Positions 23,611-36,300 of a DNA stretch of 64,000 nt are shown one piece after another. The stretch's first letter is position 1. Every line of letters starts with the position of its first letter. Both the position numbers and the translations under genes were made by a program. Source of the stretch: Cercis canadensis. Its lineage: Eukaryota; Streptophyta; Magnoliopsida; Fabales; Fabaceae. A model generated the notes under the pieces. The model had not been told where the DNA came from and made no database searches. It was given only the letters and a program-made list of their open reading frames with translations. The DNA lies in the NCBI GenBank assembly GCA_003255065.1, contig QAOA01000533.1, forward strand, positions 537,149-601,148. The letters run 5' to 3'.

Positions 23611-24886
23611 CAGGGATGATCCGAAACAGGGCTCTGGGCCAGATATAGTGACTCACCAGGAAACTATCCAGCCCCAGATACAGTGAACCAGAAGAAAAAT
23701 ATCCGAGTTAGGAAAAGGGATGAACCGAAAAAGGGTCCCGGGGCTGATATAATCACTCACCAGGAAACTGTCCAGCCCCAGATTCAGTGAACCAACAGAA
23801 AACTATCCGAGTCAGAAACAATTAGAAACAAGGATGAACCAAAAAAGGGTCCCGGGGCAGATATAGTGACCCACCAGGAAACTGTCCAGCCCCAGATACA
23901 GTGAACCAAAATAAAAATATCCGAGTTAGAAACAGGGGTGAACCGAAAAGGGTCCCGATGCAGATATAGTGACTCAACAGGAAACTGTCCAGCCCCAGGT
24001 AAAATTAACCATAAGCAAAATATCCGAGTTAGGAACAGGGATGAACCGAAAACGGGTCCCGGGGCAGATATAGTGACTCACCAAGAAACTGTCTAGTCCC
24101 AGATAACGTGAACAATAAGAAAAATATCCGAGTCAGAATCAGGGATGAACCGAAAAAGGGTCTCGGGGCAGATGCAGTGACTCACCAGGAAACTGTCCAG
24201 CCCCAGATACAGTGAACCATAAGCAAAATATCCGAGTTAGAAACAGGGATAAACCGAAAATGGGTCCCGGGCAGATATAGTGACTCACCAGGAAACTGTC
24301 CAGCCCCAGATACAGTGAACCATTAGAAAAATATCCGAGTTAGAAAAAGTTAGAAACAGGGATGAACCGAAAACAGGTCCCGGGGCAGATATAATGACTC
24401 ACAAGGAAATTGTCGAGTCCCAGATAAAATAAACCATAAGAAAAATATCCGAATCAGAAACAGGGATGAACCAAAAAAGAGTCCCGAGGCAGATATAGTG
24501 ACTTACCAGGAAACTGTCTAGCCCCAGGTACAGTGAACCATAAGCAAAATATCCGAGTTAGAAACAGTGATGAACCGAAACAGGGCCCTGGGCCAGATAC
24601 AGTGACTCACCAAGAAACTGTTCAGCCCCAGATACAGTGAACCAAAAGAAAAATTTCCGAGTTAGAAATAGTTAGAAACAGGGACGAACCGAAAAAGGGT
24701 CCCGGGGCAGATATAGTGTGTCACCAGGTAACTGTCCAGTCCCAGATACAGGGAACCCTAAGAAAAATATCTGACGCAGATACATGGAGGAACCGAAACA
24801 GGGTCCTGGGCCAGATATAGTGACTCACCAGGAAACTGTCCAGCCCCAGATAAAGTGATCCATAAGAAAAATATCCGAGTCAGAAA
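23611..24886 (+). repeat. HOR1 variant, 12 monomers, 1276 bp
   Basis: Order A-B-(C/D)-E-F-G-H-I-J-K-L-M. C and D are fused into one monomer without insertion, and H has a one-base deletion in its core (TCCCGGGCAG), so 1401 becomes 1276 bp. The same C/D fusion is in the 21236 unit. The next A begins at 24887. Confidence 0.85.
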
Positions 24887-27800
24887 TAGGGATGAACCAA
24901 AACAGGGCCCTGGGCTAGATATAGTGACTCACCAGGAAACTATCCAGCCCCAGATACGGTGAACCAGCAGAAAAATATCCGAGTTAGAAAAATGGTTGAA
25001 CCGAAAAAGGGTCCTGGGGCAGATATAGTCACTCACCAGGAAACTGTCCAGCCCCAGATTCAGTGAAGCAACAGAAAACTATCCGAGTCAGAAACAGTTA
25101 GAAACAAGGATGAACCGAAAAAGGGTCCCGGGGCAGATATAGTGACTCACCAGGAAACTGTCCAGTCCCAGATAAAGTGAACAATGAGAAAAATATCTGA
25201 GTCAGAATCAGGGATGAACCGAAAAATGGTCACGGGACAGATGCAGTGACTCACCAGGAAACTGTCCAGTCCCAGATAAAGTGAACAATAAAAAAAATAT
25301 CCGAGTCAGAATCAGGGATGAACCGAAAAAGGGTCCCGGGCCAGACACAGTGACTCACCAGGAAACTGTCCAGCCCCAGGTACAGTGAACCATAAGCAAA
25401 ATATCCGAGTTAGAAACAGGGATGAACAGAAAACAGGTTCCGGGGCAGATATAGCGACTCACCAGGAAACTGTCTATCCCTAGATACAGTAAACCATAAG
25501 AAACATATCCGAGTTAGAAACAGTTAGAAACAGGAATGAACCGAAAACGGGTCCCGGGGCAGATATAGTGACTCACCAGGAAACTGTCCAGTCCTAGATA
25601 AAGTGAACAATAAGAAAAATATCCGAGTCAGAATCAGAGATGAACCGAAAAAGGGTCCCGGGGCAGATGCAGTGACTCACCAGGAAACTGTCCAGCCCAA
25701 GGTACAGTGAACCATAAGCAAAATATCCGAGTTAGAAACAGGGATGAACTGAAAATGGGTCCCGGGGCAGATAAAGTGACTCATCAGGAAACTGTCCAGC
25801 CCCAGATACAGTGAACCATAAGAAAAATATCCGAGTTAGAAAAAGTTAGAAACAGGGATGAACCGAAAACAGGTCCCGGGGCAGATATAATGAATCACCA
25901 GGAAATTGTCGAGTCCAAGATAAAATAAACCATAAGAAAAATATCCGAGTCAGAAACAGGGATGAACCGAAAAAGGGTCCCGGGGCAGATATAGTGACCC
26001 ACCAGGAAACTGTCAAGCCCCAGGTACAGTGAACCATAAGCAAAATATCCGAGTTAGAAACAGGGTTGAACTGAAAACGGGTCCCGGGGCAGATATAGTG
26101 ACTCACTAGGAAACTGTCCAGTCCCAGATATAGGGAACCGTAAGAAAAATATCTGACTCAGATACATGGAGGAACCGAAACAAGGTCCTGGGCCAGATAT
26201 AGTGACTCACCAAGAAACTGTCCAGCCCGAGATAAAGTGATCCATAAGAAAAATATCCGAGTCAGAAACAGGGATGAACCGAAACAAGGCCCTGGGCCAG
26301 ATATAGTGACTCACCAGGAAACTATCCAACCCCAGATACAGTGAACCAGAAGAAAAATATCCGAGTTAGAAAAATGGATGAACCGAAAAAGGGTCCCAGG
26401 GCAGATATAGTCACTCACCAGGAAACTGTCCAGCCCCAGATTCAGTGAACCAACAGAAAACTATACGAGTCAGAAACAGTTAGAAACAAGGATGAACCGA
26501 AAAAGGGTCCCGGGGCAGATATAGTGACTCACCAAGAATCTGTCCAGTCCTAGATACAGTGAATTATAAGAAAAATAACCGAGTTAGAAACATTTAGAAA
26601 CAGGGATGAACCGAAACAGGATCCCGGGGCAGAAATAGTGACCCACCAGGAAACTGTCCAGCCCCAGATACAGTGAACCAAAATAAAAATATCCGAGTTA
26701 GAAATAGTTAGAAACAGGGATGAACCGAAAAGGGTCCCGGTGCAGATATAGTGACTCAACAGGAAACTGTCCAGCCCCAGGTACAATTAACCATAAGCAA
26801 AATATCCGAGTTAGGAACAGGGATGAACCGAAAACGGATCCCGGGGCAGATATAGTGACTCACCAGGAAACTGTCCAGTCCCAGATAAAGTGAACAATAA
26901 GAAAAATATGCGAGTCAGAATCAGAGATGAACCGAAAAAGGGTCCCGGGGCAGATGCAGTGACTCACAAGGAAACTCTCCAGCCCCAGGTACAATGGACC
27001 ATAAGCAAAATATCCGAGTTAGAAACAGGGATGAACCGAAAACGGGTCCCGGGGCAGATAAAGATACTCACCAGGAAACTGTCCAGCCCCAGATACAGTG
27101 AACCATAAGAAAAATATCCGAGTTAGAAAAAGTTAGAAACAGGGATGACCCGAAAACAGGTCCCGGGGCAGATATAATGACTCACCAGGAAATTTTGGAG
27201 TCCCAGATAAAATAAACCATAAGACAAATATCCGAGTCAGAAAAAAGGATGAACCGAAAAAAGGTACCGGGGCAGATATAGGGACTCACCAGGAAACTGT
27301 CTAGCCCCAGGTACAGTGAACTATAAGCAAAATATCCGAGTTAGAAACAAGGATGAACCGAAACAGGGCCCTGGGCCAGATATAGTGACTCACCAGGTAA
27401 CTATCCAGCCCCAGATACAGTAAACCAGAAGAAAAATATCCGAGTTAGAAAAATGGATTAACCGAAAAAGGGTCCCGGGGCAGATATAGTGACCCACCAG
27501 GAAACTGTCCAGCCCAAGATACAGTGAACCAAAATAAAAATATCCGAGTTAGAAACAGTTAGAAACATGGATGAACCGAAAAGGGTCCCGGTGCAGATAT
27601 AGTGACTCAACAGGAAACTGTCCAGTCCCAGATAAAGTGAACAATAAGAAAAATATCCGAGTCAGAATCAGGGATGAACCGAAAAAGGGTCCTGGGGCAG
27701 ATGCAATGACTCAACAGGAAACTGTCCAGCCCCAGGTACCGTGAACCATAAGCAAAATATCCGAGTTAGAAACAGGGATGAACTGAAAACAGGTTCCGGG

Positions 27801-30698
27801 GCAGATATAGTGACTCAACAGGAAACTGTCTATCCCTAGATACAGTAAACCATAAGAAACATATCCGAGTTAGAAACAGTTAGAAACAGGAATGAACCGA
27901 AAACGGGTCCCGGGGCAGATATAGTGACTCATCAGGAATCTGTCCAGTCCTAGATATAGTGAATTATAAGAAAAATATCCGAGCTAGAAACATTTAGAAA
28001 CAGGGATGAAACGAAACAGGGTCCCGGGGCAAATATAGTGACTCACCAGGAAACTGTCCAGCCCCAGATACAGTGAACCAAAATAAAAATATCCGAGTTA
28101 AAAACAGTTAGAAACATTGATGAACCGAAAAGGGTCCCGGTGCAGATATAGTGACTCAACAGGAAACTGTCCAGCCCCAGGTACAATAAACCATAAGCAA
28201 AATATCCGAGTTAGGAACAGGAATGAACCGAAAACGGGTCCCGGGGCAGATATAGTGACTCACCAGGAAACTGTCCAGTCCCAGATAAAGTGAACAATTA
28301 GAAAAATATCCGAGTCAGAATCAGGGATGAACCAAAAAAGGGTCCCGGGGCAGATGCAGTGACACACCAGGAAACTGTCCAGCCCCAGGTACCGTGAACC
28401 ATAAGCAAAATATCCGAGTTAGAAACAGGGATGAACAAAAAACAGGTTACGGGGCAGATATAGTGACTCACCAGGAAACTGTCTATCCCTAGATACAGTA
28501 AACCATAAGAAACATATCCGAGTTAGAAACAGTTAGAAACAGGGCTGAACCGAAAAGTGTCCCGGTGCCGATATAGTGACTCAACAGGAAACTGTCCAGC
28601 CCCAGGTACAATTAACCATAAGCAAAATATCCGAGTTAGGAACAGGGATGAACCGAAAACGGGTCCCGGGGCAGATATAGTGACTCACCAAGTAACTGTC
28701 TAGTCCCAGATAACGTGAACAATAAGAAAAATATCCGAGTCAGAATCAGGAATGAACCGAAAAAGGGTCCCGGGGCAGATGCAGTGACTCACCAGGAAAC
28801 TGTCCAGTCCCATATAAAGTGAACAATAAAGGGATGAACCGAAAAGGGTCCCGGTGCAGATATAGTGACTCAACAAGAAACTGTCCAGCCCAGGTACAAT
28901 TAACCATAAGATAAATAACCGAGTTAGGAACAGGGATGAACTGAAAACGGGTCCCGGGGCAGATATAGTGACTCACCAGGAAACTGTCCAGTCCCAGATA
29001 AAGTGAACAATAAGAAAAATATCCGAGTCAGAATCAACGATGAACCGAAAAAGGGTCCCGGGGCAGATGCAGTGACTCACCAGGAAACTGTCCAGCCCCA
29101 GGTACAGTGAACCATAAGCAAAATATCCGAGTTAGAAACAGGGATGAACCGAAAACGGGTCCCGGGGCAGATATAGTGACTCCCAGGAAACTGTCCAGCC
29201 CCAGATACAGTGAACCATAAGAAAAATATCCGAGTTAGAAAAAGTTAGAAACAGGGTTGAACCGAAAACAGGTCCTGGGGCAGATATAATGACTCACCAG
29301 GAAATTGTCGAGTCCCAGATAAAATGAACCATAAGAAAAATATCCGAGTCAGAAACAGGGATGAACCGAAAAAGGGTCCCGGGGCAGATATAGTGACTCA
29401 CCAGGAAACTGTCCAGCCCCAGGTACAGTGAACCATAAGCAAAATATCCGAGTTAGAAACAGGGATGAACCGAAACAGGGCCCTGGGCCAGATACAGTGA
29501 CTCACCAAGAAACTGTCCAGCCCCAGATACAGCGAACCAAAAGAAAAATATCCAAGTTAGAAATAGTTAGAAACAGGGACGAACCGAAAAAGGGTCCCAG
29601 GGCCGATATAGTGTGTCACCAGGAAACTGTCCAGTCCCAGATACAGGGAACCGTAAGAAAAATATCTGACTCAGATACATGGAGGAACCGAAACAGGGTC
29701 CTAGGCCAGATATAGTGACTCACTAGGAAACTGTCCAGCCCCAGATAAAGTGATCCATAAGAAAAATGTCCGAGTCACAAAGAGGGATGAACCGAAACAG
29801 GGCCCTGGGCCAGATATAGTGACTCACCAGGAAACTATCCAGCCCCAGATACAGTAAACCATAAGAAGCATATCCGAGTTAGAAACAGGGATGAACCGAA
29901 AACGGGTCCCGGGGCAGATATAGTGACTCACCAGAAATCTGTACGGTCCGAGATACAGTGAACCATAAGAAAAATGTCCGAGTTAGAAACATTTAGAAAC
30001 ATGGATGAAACGAAACAGGGTCCCGGGGCAGATATAGTGACTCACCAGGAAACTGTCTAGCCCCAGATATAGTGAACCAAAAGAAAACTATCCGAGTTAG
30101 AAACAGGGATGAACCGAAACAGGGCCCTGGGCCAGATATAGTGACTCACCAGGAAACTAACCAGCCCCAAATACAGTGAACCAGAAGAAAAATATCCGAG
30201 TTAGAAAAAGGGATGAACCGAAAAAGGGTCCCGGGGCAGATATAGTCACTCACCAGGAAACTGTCCAGCCCCAGATTCAGTGAACCAACAGAAAACTATC
30301 CGAGTCAGAAACAGTTAGAAACAAGGATGAACCGAAAAAGGGTCCCGGGGCAGATATAGTGACTCACCAGGAATCTATCCAGTCCTAGATACAGTGAATT
30401 ATAAGAAAAATATCCGAGTTAGAAACATTTAGAAACAGAGATGAACCGAAACAGGGTCCCGGGGTAGGTATTGTGACCCACCAGGAAACTGTCCAGCCCT
30501 AGATACAGTGAACCAAAATAAAAATATCCGAGTTAGAAACAGTTAGAAACAGGGATAAACCGAAAAGGGTCCCGGTGCAGATATAGTGACTCAACAGGAA
30601 ACTGTCCAGCCCCAGGTACAATAAACCATAAGCAAAATCTCCGAGTTTGGAACAAGGATTAACCGAAAACGGGTCTCGGGGCAGATATAGTGACTCAC
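24887..30698 (+). repeat. Satellite block, rearranged HOR1/HOR2 segments
   Basis: Opens A-B, then repeated F-G pairs (25.14-25.7 kb), a P, H-I-J, L-M-A-B-C-D-E-F-G-H-I-J, A-D, then several truncated D/E-F-G-P runs (27.5-28.9 kb), and finally F-G-H-I-J-K-L-M-A in HOR1 order (about 28.9-29.8 kb), an A/V hybrid, Q-R-A-B-C-D-E and a broken F. A 22-bp deletion (ACAATAAAGGGATG) lies near 28829. Only satellite is visible until 30698. Confidence 0.75.
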
Positions 30699-31177
30699 TG
30701 ATGAGCTGCCGAGGCTCCTCAAATTAGTTAATGTTTAAGGTCGGTTACCTAAGCTATTTGCAGCAAAGGGCAGCCCTAAGTCGAACCTAAGGATTGTTCT
30801 AGTTAGTGAATCATATTAAGAAGCATGTAAACAGAGGGGGTTTTGTTTGGTTTAAGTACTTGACAGAAAGTAATTGTAAGTGATAACCTAAAGGAAAACA
30901 ACCAATCCAAGCCTTAACTGATTTTGATTTTGATTCATCCTTGATTTCTAATGATCCATTCAATTATTAACCATGTTCTTGGCCTTTAAAACATATCAAG
31001 ACGCCTCTCAATGTTCTATGGATGTCCACTGGTTAAGCAACCAGAATTCGGATTCAACTAAGACTAAATGAATTAAGCAAACATTCAAGTCTAGTTTTAC
31101 CTAAGTCCATGATCCAGCCAAGGTGATTAATCCATCCAAAAGCTCAGAAACATTAATCAACCATACAATCCTCTTTT
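30699..31177. other. Unidentified AT-rich non-satellite island
   Basis: About 479 bp unrelated to the monomer. It starts after GTGACTCAC of a truncated F monomer, with TGATGAGCTGCCGAGGCTCC. The body is AT-rich, with motifs such as GATTTTGATTTTGATTC and TTTTGTTTGGTTTAAG. I see no open frame of 60 codons or more, no LTR ends, no terminal inverted repeats and no target-site duplication. It ends in CTCTTTT next to the N at 31178. It could be part of a retroelement LTR or untranslated region, an intron, or unrelated sequence joined by assembly; I do not recognise it. Confidence 0.85.
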
Positions 31178-31178
31178 N
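31178..31178. other. Ambiguous base at second island-satellite join
   Basis: A single N stands between CTCTTTT and GATATAGTCACTCACC, the middle of a type B monomer. The truncated left monomer also stops just after GATATAGTGACTCAC, so the sequence flanking the island is nearly duplicated. Confidence 0.9.
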
Positions 31179-33000
31179 GATATAGTCACTCACCAGGAAA
31201 CTGTCCAGCCCCAGATTCAGTGAACCAACAGAAAACTATCCGAGTCAGAAACAGTTAGAAACAAGGATGAACCGAAAAAGGGTCCCAGGGCAGATATAGT
31301 GACTCAATAGGAATCTGTCCAGTCCTAGATACAGTGAATTATAAGAAAAATAACCGAGTTAGAACCATTTAGAAATAGGGATGAACCGAAACAGGGTCCC
31401 GGGGCAGATATAGTGACCCACCAGGAAATTGTCCAGCCCCAGATACAGTGAACCAAAATAAAAATATCCGAGTTAGAAACAGGGATGAACCAAAAAGGGT
31501 CCCGGGGCAGATATAGTGACTCAACAGGAAACTGTCCAGCCCAAGGTACAATAAACCATAAGCAAAATATCCGAGCTAGGAACAGGGATGAACCGAAAAC
31601 GGGTCCCGGGGCAGATATAGTGACTCACCAGGAAACTGTCCAGTCCCAGATAAAGTGAACAATAAGAAAAATATCCGAGTCAGAATCAGGGATGAACCGA
31701 AAAAGGGTCCCGGGGCAGATGCAGTGACTCACCAGGAAACTGTCCAGCCCTACGTACAGTGAACCATAAGCAAAATATCCGAGTTAGAAACAGGGATGAA
31801 CCGAAAACGGGTCCCGGGGCAGATATAGTGACTCACCAGGAAACTGTCCGGCCCCAGATACAGTGAACCATAAGAAAAATATTCGAGTTAGAAAAAGCTA
31901 GAAACAAGGATGAATCGAAAACAGGTCCCGGGGCAGATATAATGACTCACCAGGAAATTGTCGAGTCCCAGATAAAATGAAGCATAAGAAAAATATCCGA
32001 GTCAGAAACAGGGATGAACCAAAAAAAGGTCCCGGGGCAGAGATAGTGACTCACCAGGAAACTGTCCAGCCCCAGATACTGTGAACCATAAGAAAAATAT
32101 CCGAGTTAGAAACAGGGATGAACCGAAAAAAGGTCCCGGGGCAGATATAGTGACTCAACAGGAAACTGTCCAGCGCCAGGTACAGTGAACCATAAGCAAA
32201 ATATCCGAGTTAGAAACAGGGATGAACCGAAAAAGGGTCCCGGGGCAGATACAGTGTGTCACCAGGAAACTGTCTAGTCCCAGATACAGGGAACCGTAAG
32301 AAAAATATCTGACTCAGATACATGGAGGAACCGAAACAGGGTCCTGGGCCAGATATAGTGACTCACCAGGAAACTGTCCAGCCCCAGATAAAGTGATCCA
32401 TAAGAAAAATTATCCGAGTCAGAAGCAGGGACGAACCGAAACACGGCCCTGGGCCAGATATAGTGACTCACTAGGAAACTATCCAGCCCCAGATACAGTG
32501 AACCAGAAGAAAAATATCCGAGTTAGAAACAGGGATGAACCAAAACAGGGTCCCGGGGCAGATATAGTGACTCACCAGGAAACTGTCCAGCCCCACATAC
32601 AGTGAACCATAAGCAAAATATCCGAGTCAGAAACAGGGATGAACCGAAACAGGGCCCTGGGCCAGATATAGTGACTCACCAGGAAACTATCCAGCCCCAG
32701 ATACAGTGAACCATAAGAAAAATATCCGAGTTAGAAACAGGGATGAACCGAAAAAGGGTCCCGGGGCAGATATAGTGACTCACCAGGAAACTGTCCAGCC
32801 CCAGGTACAGTGAACCATAAGAAAAATATCCGAGTTAGAAACAGGGATGAACCGAAAAAGGGTCCCGGGGCAGATATAGTGACTCACCAGGAAACTGTCC
32901 AGCCCCAGATACAGTGAACCATAAGAAAAATATCCGAGTTAGAAACAGGGATGAACCGAAAAAGGGTCCCGGGGCAGATACAGTGACTCACCAGGAAACT
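31179..33000 (+). repeat. Satellite block, HOR1 then homogeneous monomers
   Basis: Resumes in mid-B, then C-D-E-F-G-H-I, then N-type monomers (GATACTGTGAACC or GATACTGTGGACC), L-M-A, an S/T pair, A, and from about 32.71 kb several near-consensus monomers with an AAAAAGGG core, differing only at single positions. The latter look like a local homogenisation focus comparable to 15788-16099. Confidence 0.75.
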
Positions 33001-36000
33001 GTCCAGCCCCAGGTACAGTGAACCATAAGCAAAATATCCGAGTTAGAAACAGGGATGAACCGAAAACGGGTCCTGGGGCAGATATAGTGACTCACCAGGA
33101 AACTGTCCAGCCCCAGATACAGTGAACCATAAGAAAAATATCCGAGTTAAAAAAAGTTAGAAACAGGGATGAACCGAAAACAGGTCCCGGGGCAGATATA
33201 ATGACTCACCAGGAAATTGTCGAGTCCCAGATAAAATGAACCATAAGAAAAATATCCGAGTCAGAAACAGGGATGAACCGAAAAAGGGTCCGGGGGCAGA
33301 GATAGTGACTCACCAGGAAACTGTCCAGCCCCAGATACTGTGGACCATAAGAAAAATATCCGAGGTAGAAACAGGGATGAACTGAAAAAGGGTCCCGGGG
33401 CAGACATAGTGACTCAATAGGAAACTGTCCAGCCCCAGATACTGTGGTCCATAAGAAAAATATCCGAGTTAGAAATAGGGATGAACCGAAACAAGGTCCT
33501 GGGCCAGATATAGTGACTCACCAGGAAACTGTCCAGCCCCAGATAAAGTGATGCATAAGAAATATATCCGAGTCAGAAGCAGGGATGAACCGAAACAGTG
33601 CCCTGGGCCAGATATAGTGACTCACCAGGAAACTATCCAGCCCCAGATTCAGTGAACCAGAAGAAAAATATCCGAGTTAGAAACATGGATGAACCAAAAC
33701 AGGGTCCCGGGGCAGATATAGTGACTCACCAGGAAACTGTCTAGCCCCAGATACTGTGAACCATAAGAAAAATATCCGAGTTAGAAAAAGGGATTAACTG
33801 AAAACGGGTCCCGGGGCAGATTTAGTGACTAACGAGGAAACTTTCCAGCCCCACATATAGTGAACCATAAGCAAAATATCCGAGTCAGAAACAAGGATGA
33901 ACCGAAACAGGGCCCTGGGCCAGATATAGTGACTCACCAGGAAACTATCCAGCCCCAGATACAGTGAACTAGAAGAAAAATATCCGAGTTAGAAACAGGG
34001 ATGAACCGAATCAGGTTCCTGGGGCAGATATAGTGACTCACCAGGAAACTGTCTATCGCCAGATACAGCAAACCATAAGAAACATATCCGAGTTAGAAAA
34101 AGGGATGATCCGAAAAAGGGTCCCGAGGCAGATATAGTCACTTACCAAGAAACTGTCCAGCCCCAGATTCAGTGAACCAACAGAAAACTATCCGAGTCAG
34201 AAACAGTTAGAAACAAGGATGAACCGAAAAAGGGTCCCGGGGCAGATATAGTCACTCACCAGGAATCTGTCCAGTCCTAGATACAGTGAATTATAAGAAA
34301 AATATCCGAGTTAGAAACATTTAGAAACAGGGATGAACCGAAACAGGGTCCCGAGGCAGATATAGTGACCCACCAGGAAACTGTCCAGCCCCAGATACAG
34401 TGAACCAAAATAAAAATATCCGAGTTAGAAACAGCTAGAAACAGGGATTAGCCGAAAAGGGTCCCGGTGCAGATATAGTGACTCAACAAGAAACTGTCCA
34501 GCCCCAGGTACAATTAACCATAAGCAAAATATCCGAGTTAGGAACAGGGATGAACCGAAAACGGGTCCCGGGGCAGATATAGTGACTCACTAGGAAACTG
34601 TCCAGTCCCAGATAAAGTGAACAATAAGAAAAATATCCGAGTCAGAATCAGGGATGAACCGAAAAAGGGTCCCGGGGAAGATGCAGTGACTCACCAGGAA
34701 ACTGTCCAGCCCCAGGTATAGTGAACCATAAGCAAAATATCCGAGTTAGAAACAGGTATGAACCGAAAACGGGTCCCGGGGCAGATATAGTGACTCACCA
34801 GGAAACTGTCCAGCCCCAGATATAGTGAACCATAAGAAAAATATCCGAGTTCGAAAAAGTTAGAAACAGGGATGAACCGAAAACAGGTCCCGGGGCAGAT
34901 ATAATGACTCACCAGGAAATTGTCGAGTCCCAGATAAAATGAACCATAAGAAAAATATCCGAGTCAGAAACAGGGATGAACCGAAAAAGGGTCCCGGGGC
35001 AGAGATAGTGACTCACCAGGAAACTGTCCAGCCCCAGATACTGTGGACCATAAGAAAAATATCCGAGTTAGAAACAGGGATGAACCGAAAAAGGGTCCCG
35101 GGGCAGATATAGTGACTCACCAGGAATCTGTCTAGCCCCAGGTACAGTGAACCATAAGCAAAATATCTGAGTTAGAAACAGGGATGAACCGAAACAGGGA
35201 TGAACCGAAACAGGGCCCTGTGCCAGATACAATGACTCACAAAGAAACTGTCCAGCCCCAGATACAGTGAACCAAAAGAAAAATATCCGAGTTAGAAATA
35301 TTTAGAAACAGGGACGAACCGAAAAAGGGTCCCGGGGCAGATATAGTGTGTCACCAGGAAACTGTCCAGTCCCAGATACAGGGAACCGTAAGAAAGATAT
35401 CTGACTTAGATACATGGAGGAACCGAAACAGGGTCCTGGGCCAGATATAGTGACTCACCAGGAAACTGTCCAGCCCCAGATAAAGTGATCCATAAGAAAA
35501 ATATCCGAGTCAGAAGTAGGGATGAACTGAAACAGGGCCCTGGGCCAAATATAGTGACTCACCAGGAAACTGTCCAGCCCCAGATACTGTGGACCATAAG
35601 AAAAATATCCGAGTTAGAAACAGGGATGAACCGAAAAAGGGTCCCGGGGCAGATATAGTGACTCACCAGGAAACTGTCTAGCCCCAGGTACAGTGAACCA
35701 TAAGCAAAATATCCGAGTTAGAAACAGGGATGAACCGAAACAGGGCCCTGGGCCAGATACAGTGACTCACCAAGAAACTGTCCAGCCCAACATACAGTGA
35801 ACCAAAAGAAAAATATCCGAGTTAGAAATGGTTAGAAACAGGGACGAACCGAAAAAGGGTCTCGGGGCAGATATAGTGTGTCACTAGGAAACTGTCCAGC
35901 CCCAGATACAGGGAACCGTAAGAAAAATATCTGACTCAGATACATGAAGGAACCGAAACAGGGTCCTGGGCCAGATATAGTGACTCACCAGGAAACTATC

Positions 36001-36300
36001 CAGCCCCAGATAAAGTGATCCATAAGAAAAATATCCGAGTCAGAAACAGGTATGAACCGAAACAGGGCCCTGGGCCAGATATAGTGACTCACCAGGAAAC
36101 TATCTAGCCCCAGATACACTGAACCAAAAGAAAAATATTCGAGTTAGAAACAGAGATGGACCAAAAACGGGTCGCGGGGCAGATAAAGTGACTCACCAGG
36201 AATCTATCCAGCCCCAGATACAGTGAACCATAAGAAAAATTTCCGAGTTAGAAAAAGTTAGAAACAGGGATGAACCGAAAAAGGGTCCCGGGGCAGATAT
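33000..36300 (+). repeat. Satellite block with diverged duplicate at 47.5-49.8 kb
   Basis: Order runs H-I-N-N-M-A-S-T-U-V-B-C-D-E-F-G-H-I-N-J-K-L-M-N-J-K-L-M-A and onward. Private variants pair with the later block: GGGTCCTGG in H (33068/47607), GACATAGTGACTCAATAGG (33403/47942), GGGATTAGCC in E (34444/48671), GATATAGTG in the tail of H (34819/48838), GTTAGAAATGG (35821/49398), CAGAGATGGA (36151/49624). Offsets step 14539, 14227, 14019, 13577, 13473, so the later copy has lost monomers in several steps. Confidence 0.85.
35179..35210 (+). repeat. 16-bp tandem duplication in a monomer head
   Basis: CAGGGATGAACCGAAA is present twice in direct succession (35179-35194, 35195-35210) before the GGGCCCTG core. 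The monomer naturally contains GAAACAGGG twice, 16 bp apart, so slippage or exchange between those two copies explains the event. Confidence 0.9.

Noticed and set aside
30699..30724. Possible hammerhead ribozyme (CTGATGAG followed by a GAGC/GCTC stem) at the start of the second island
   Set aside because: CTGATGAG matches one conserved box and a short stem can be drawn, but the required GAAA box after the stem is absent (CTCAAA instead) and flanking stems I and III are not evident.
30699..31177. Second island as a complete transposon insertion
   Set aside because: I found no terminal inverted repeats, LTR ends or true target-site duplication. The right edge is an ambiguous base, so the boundaries cannot be trusted.
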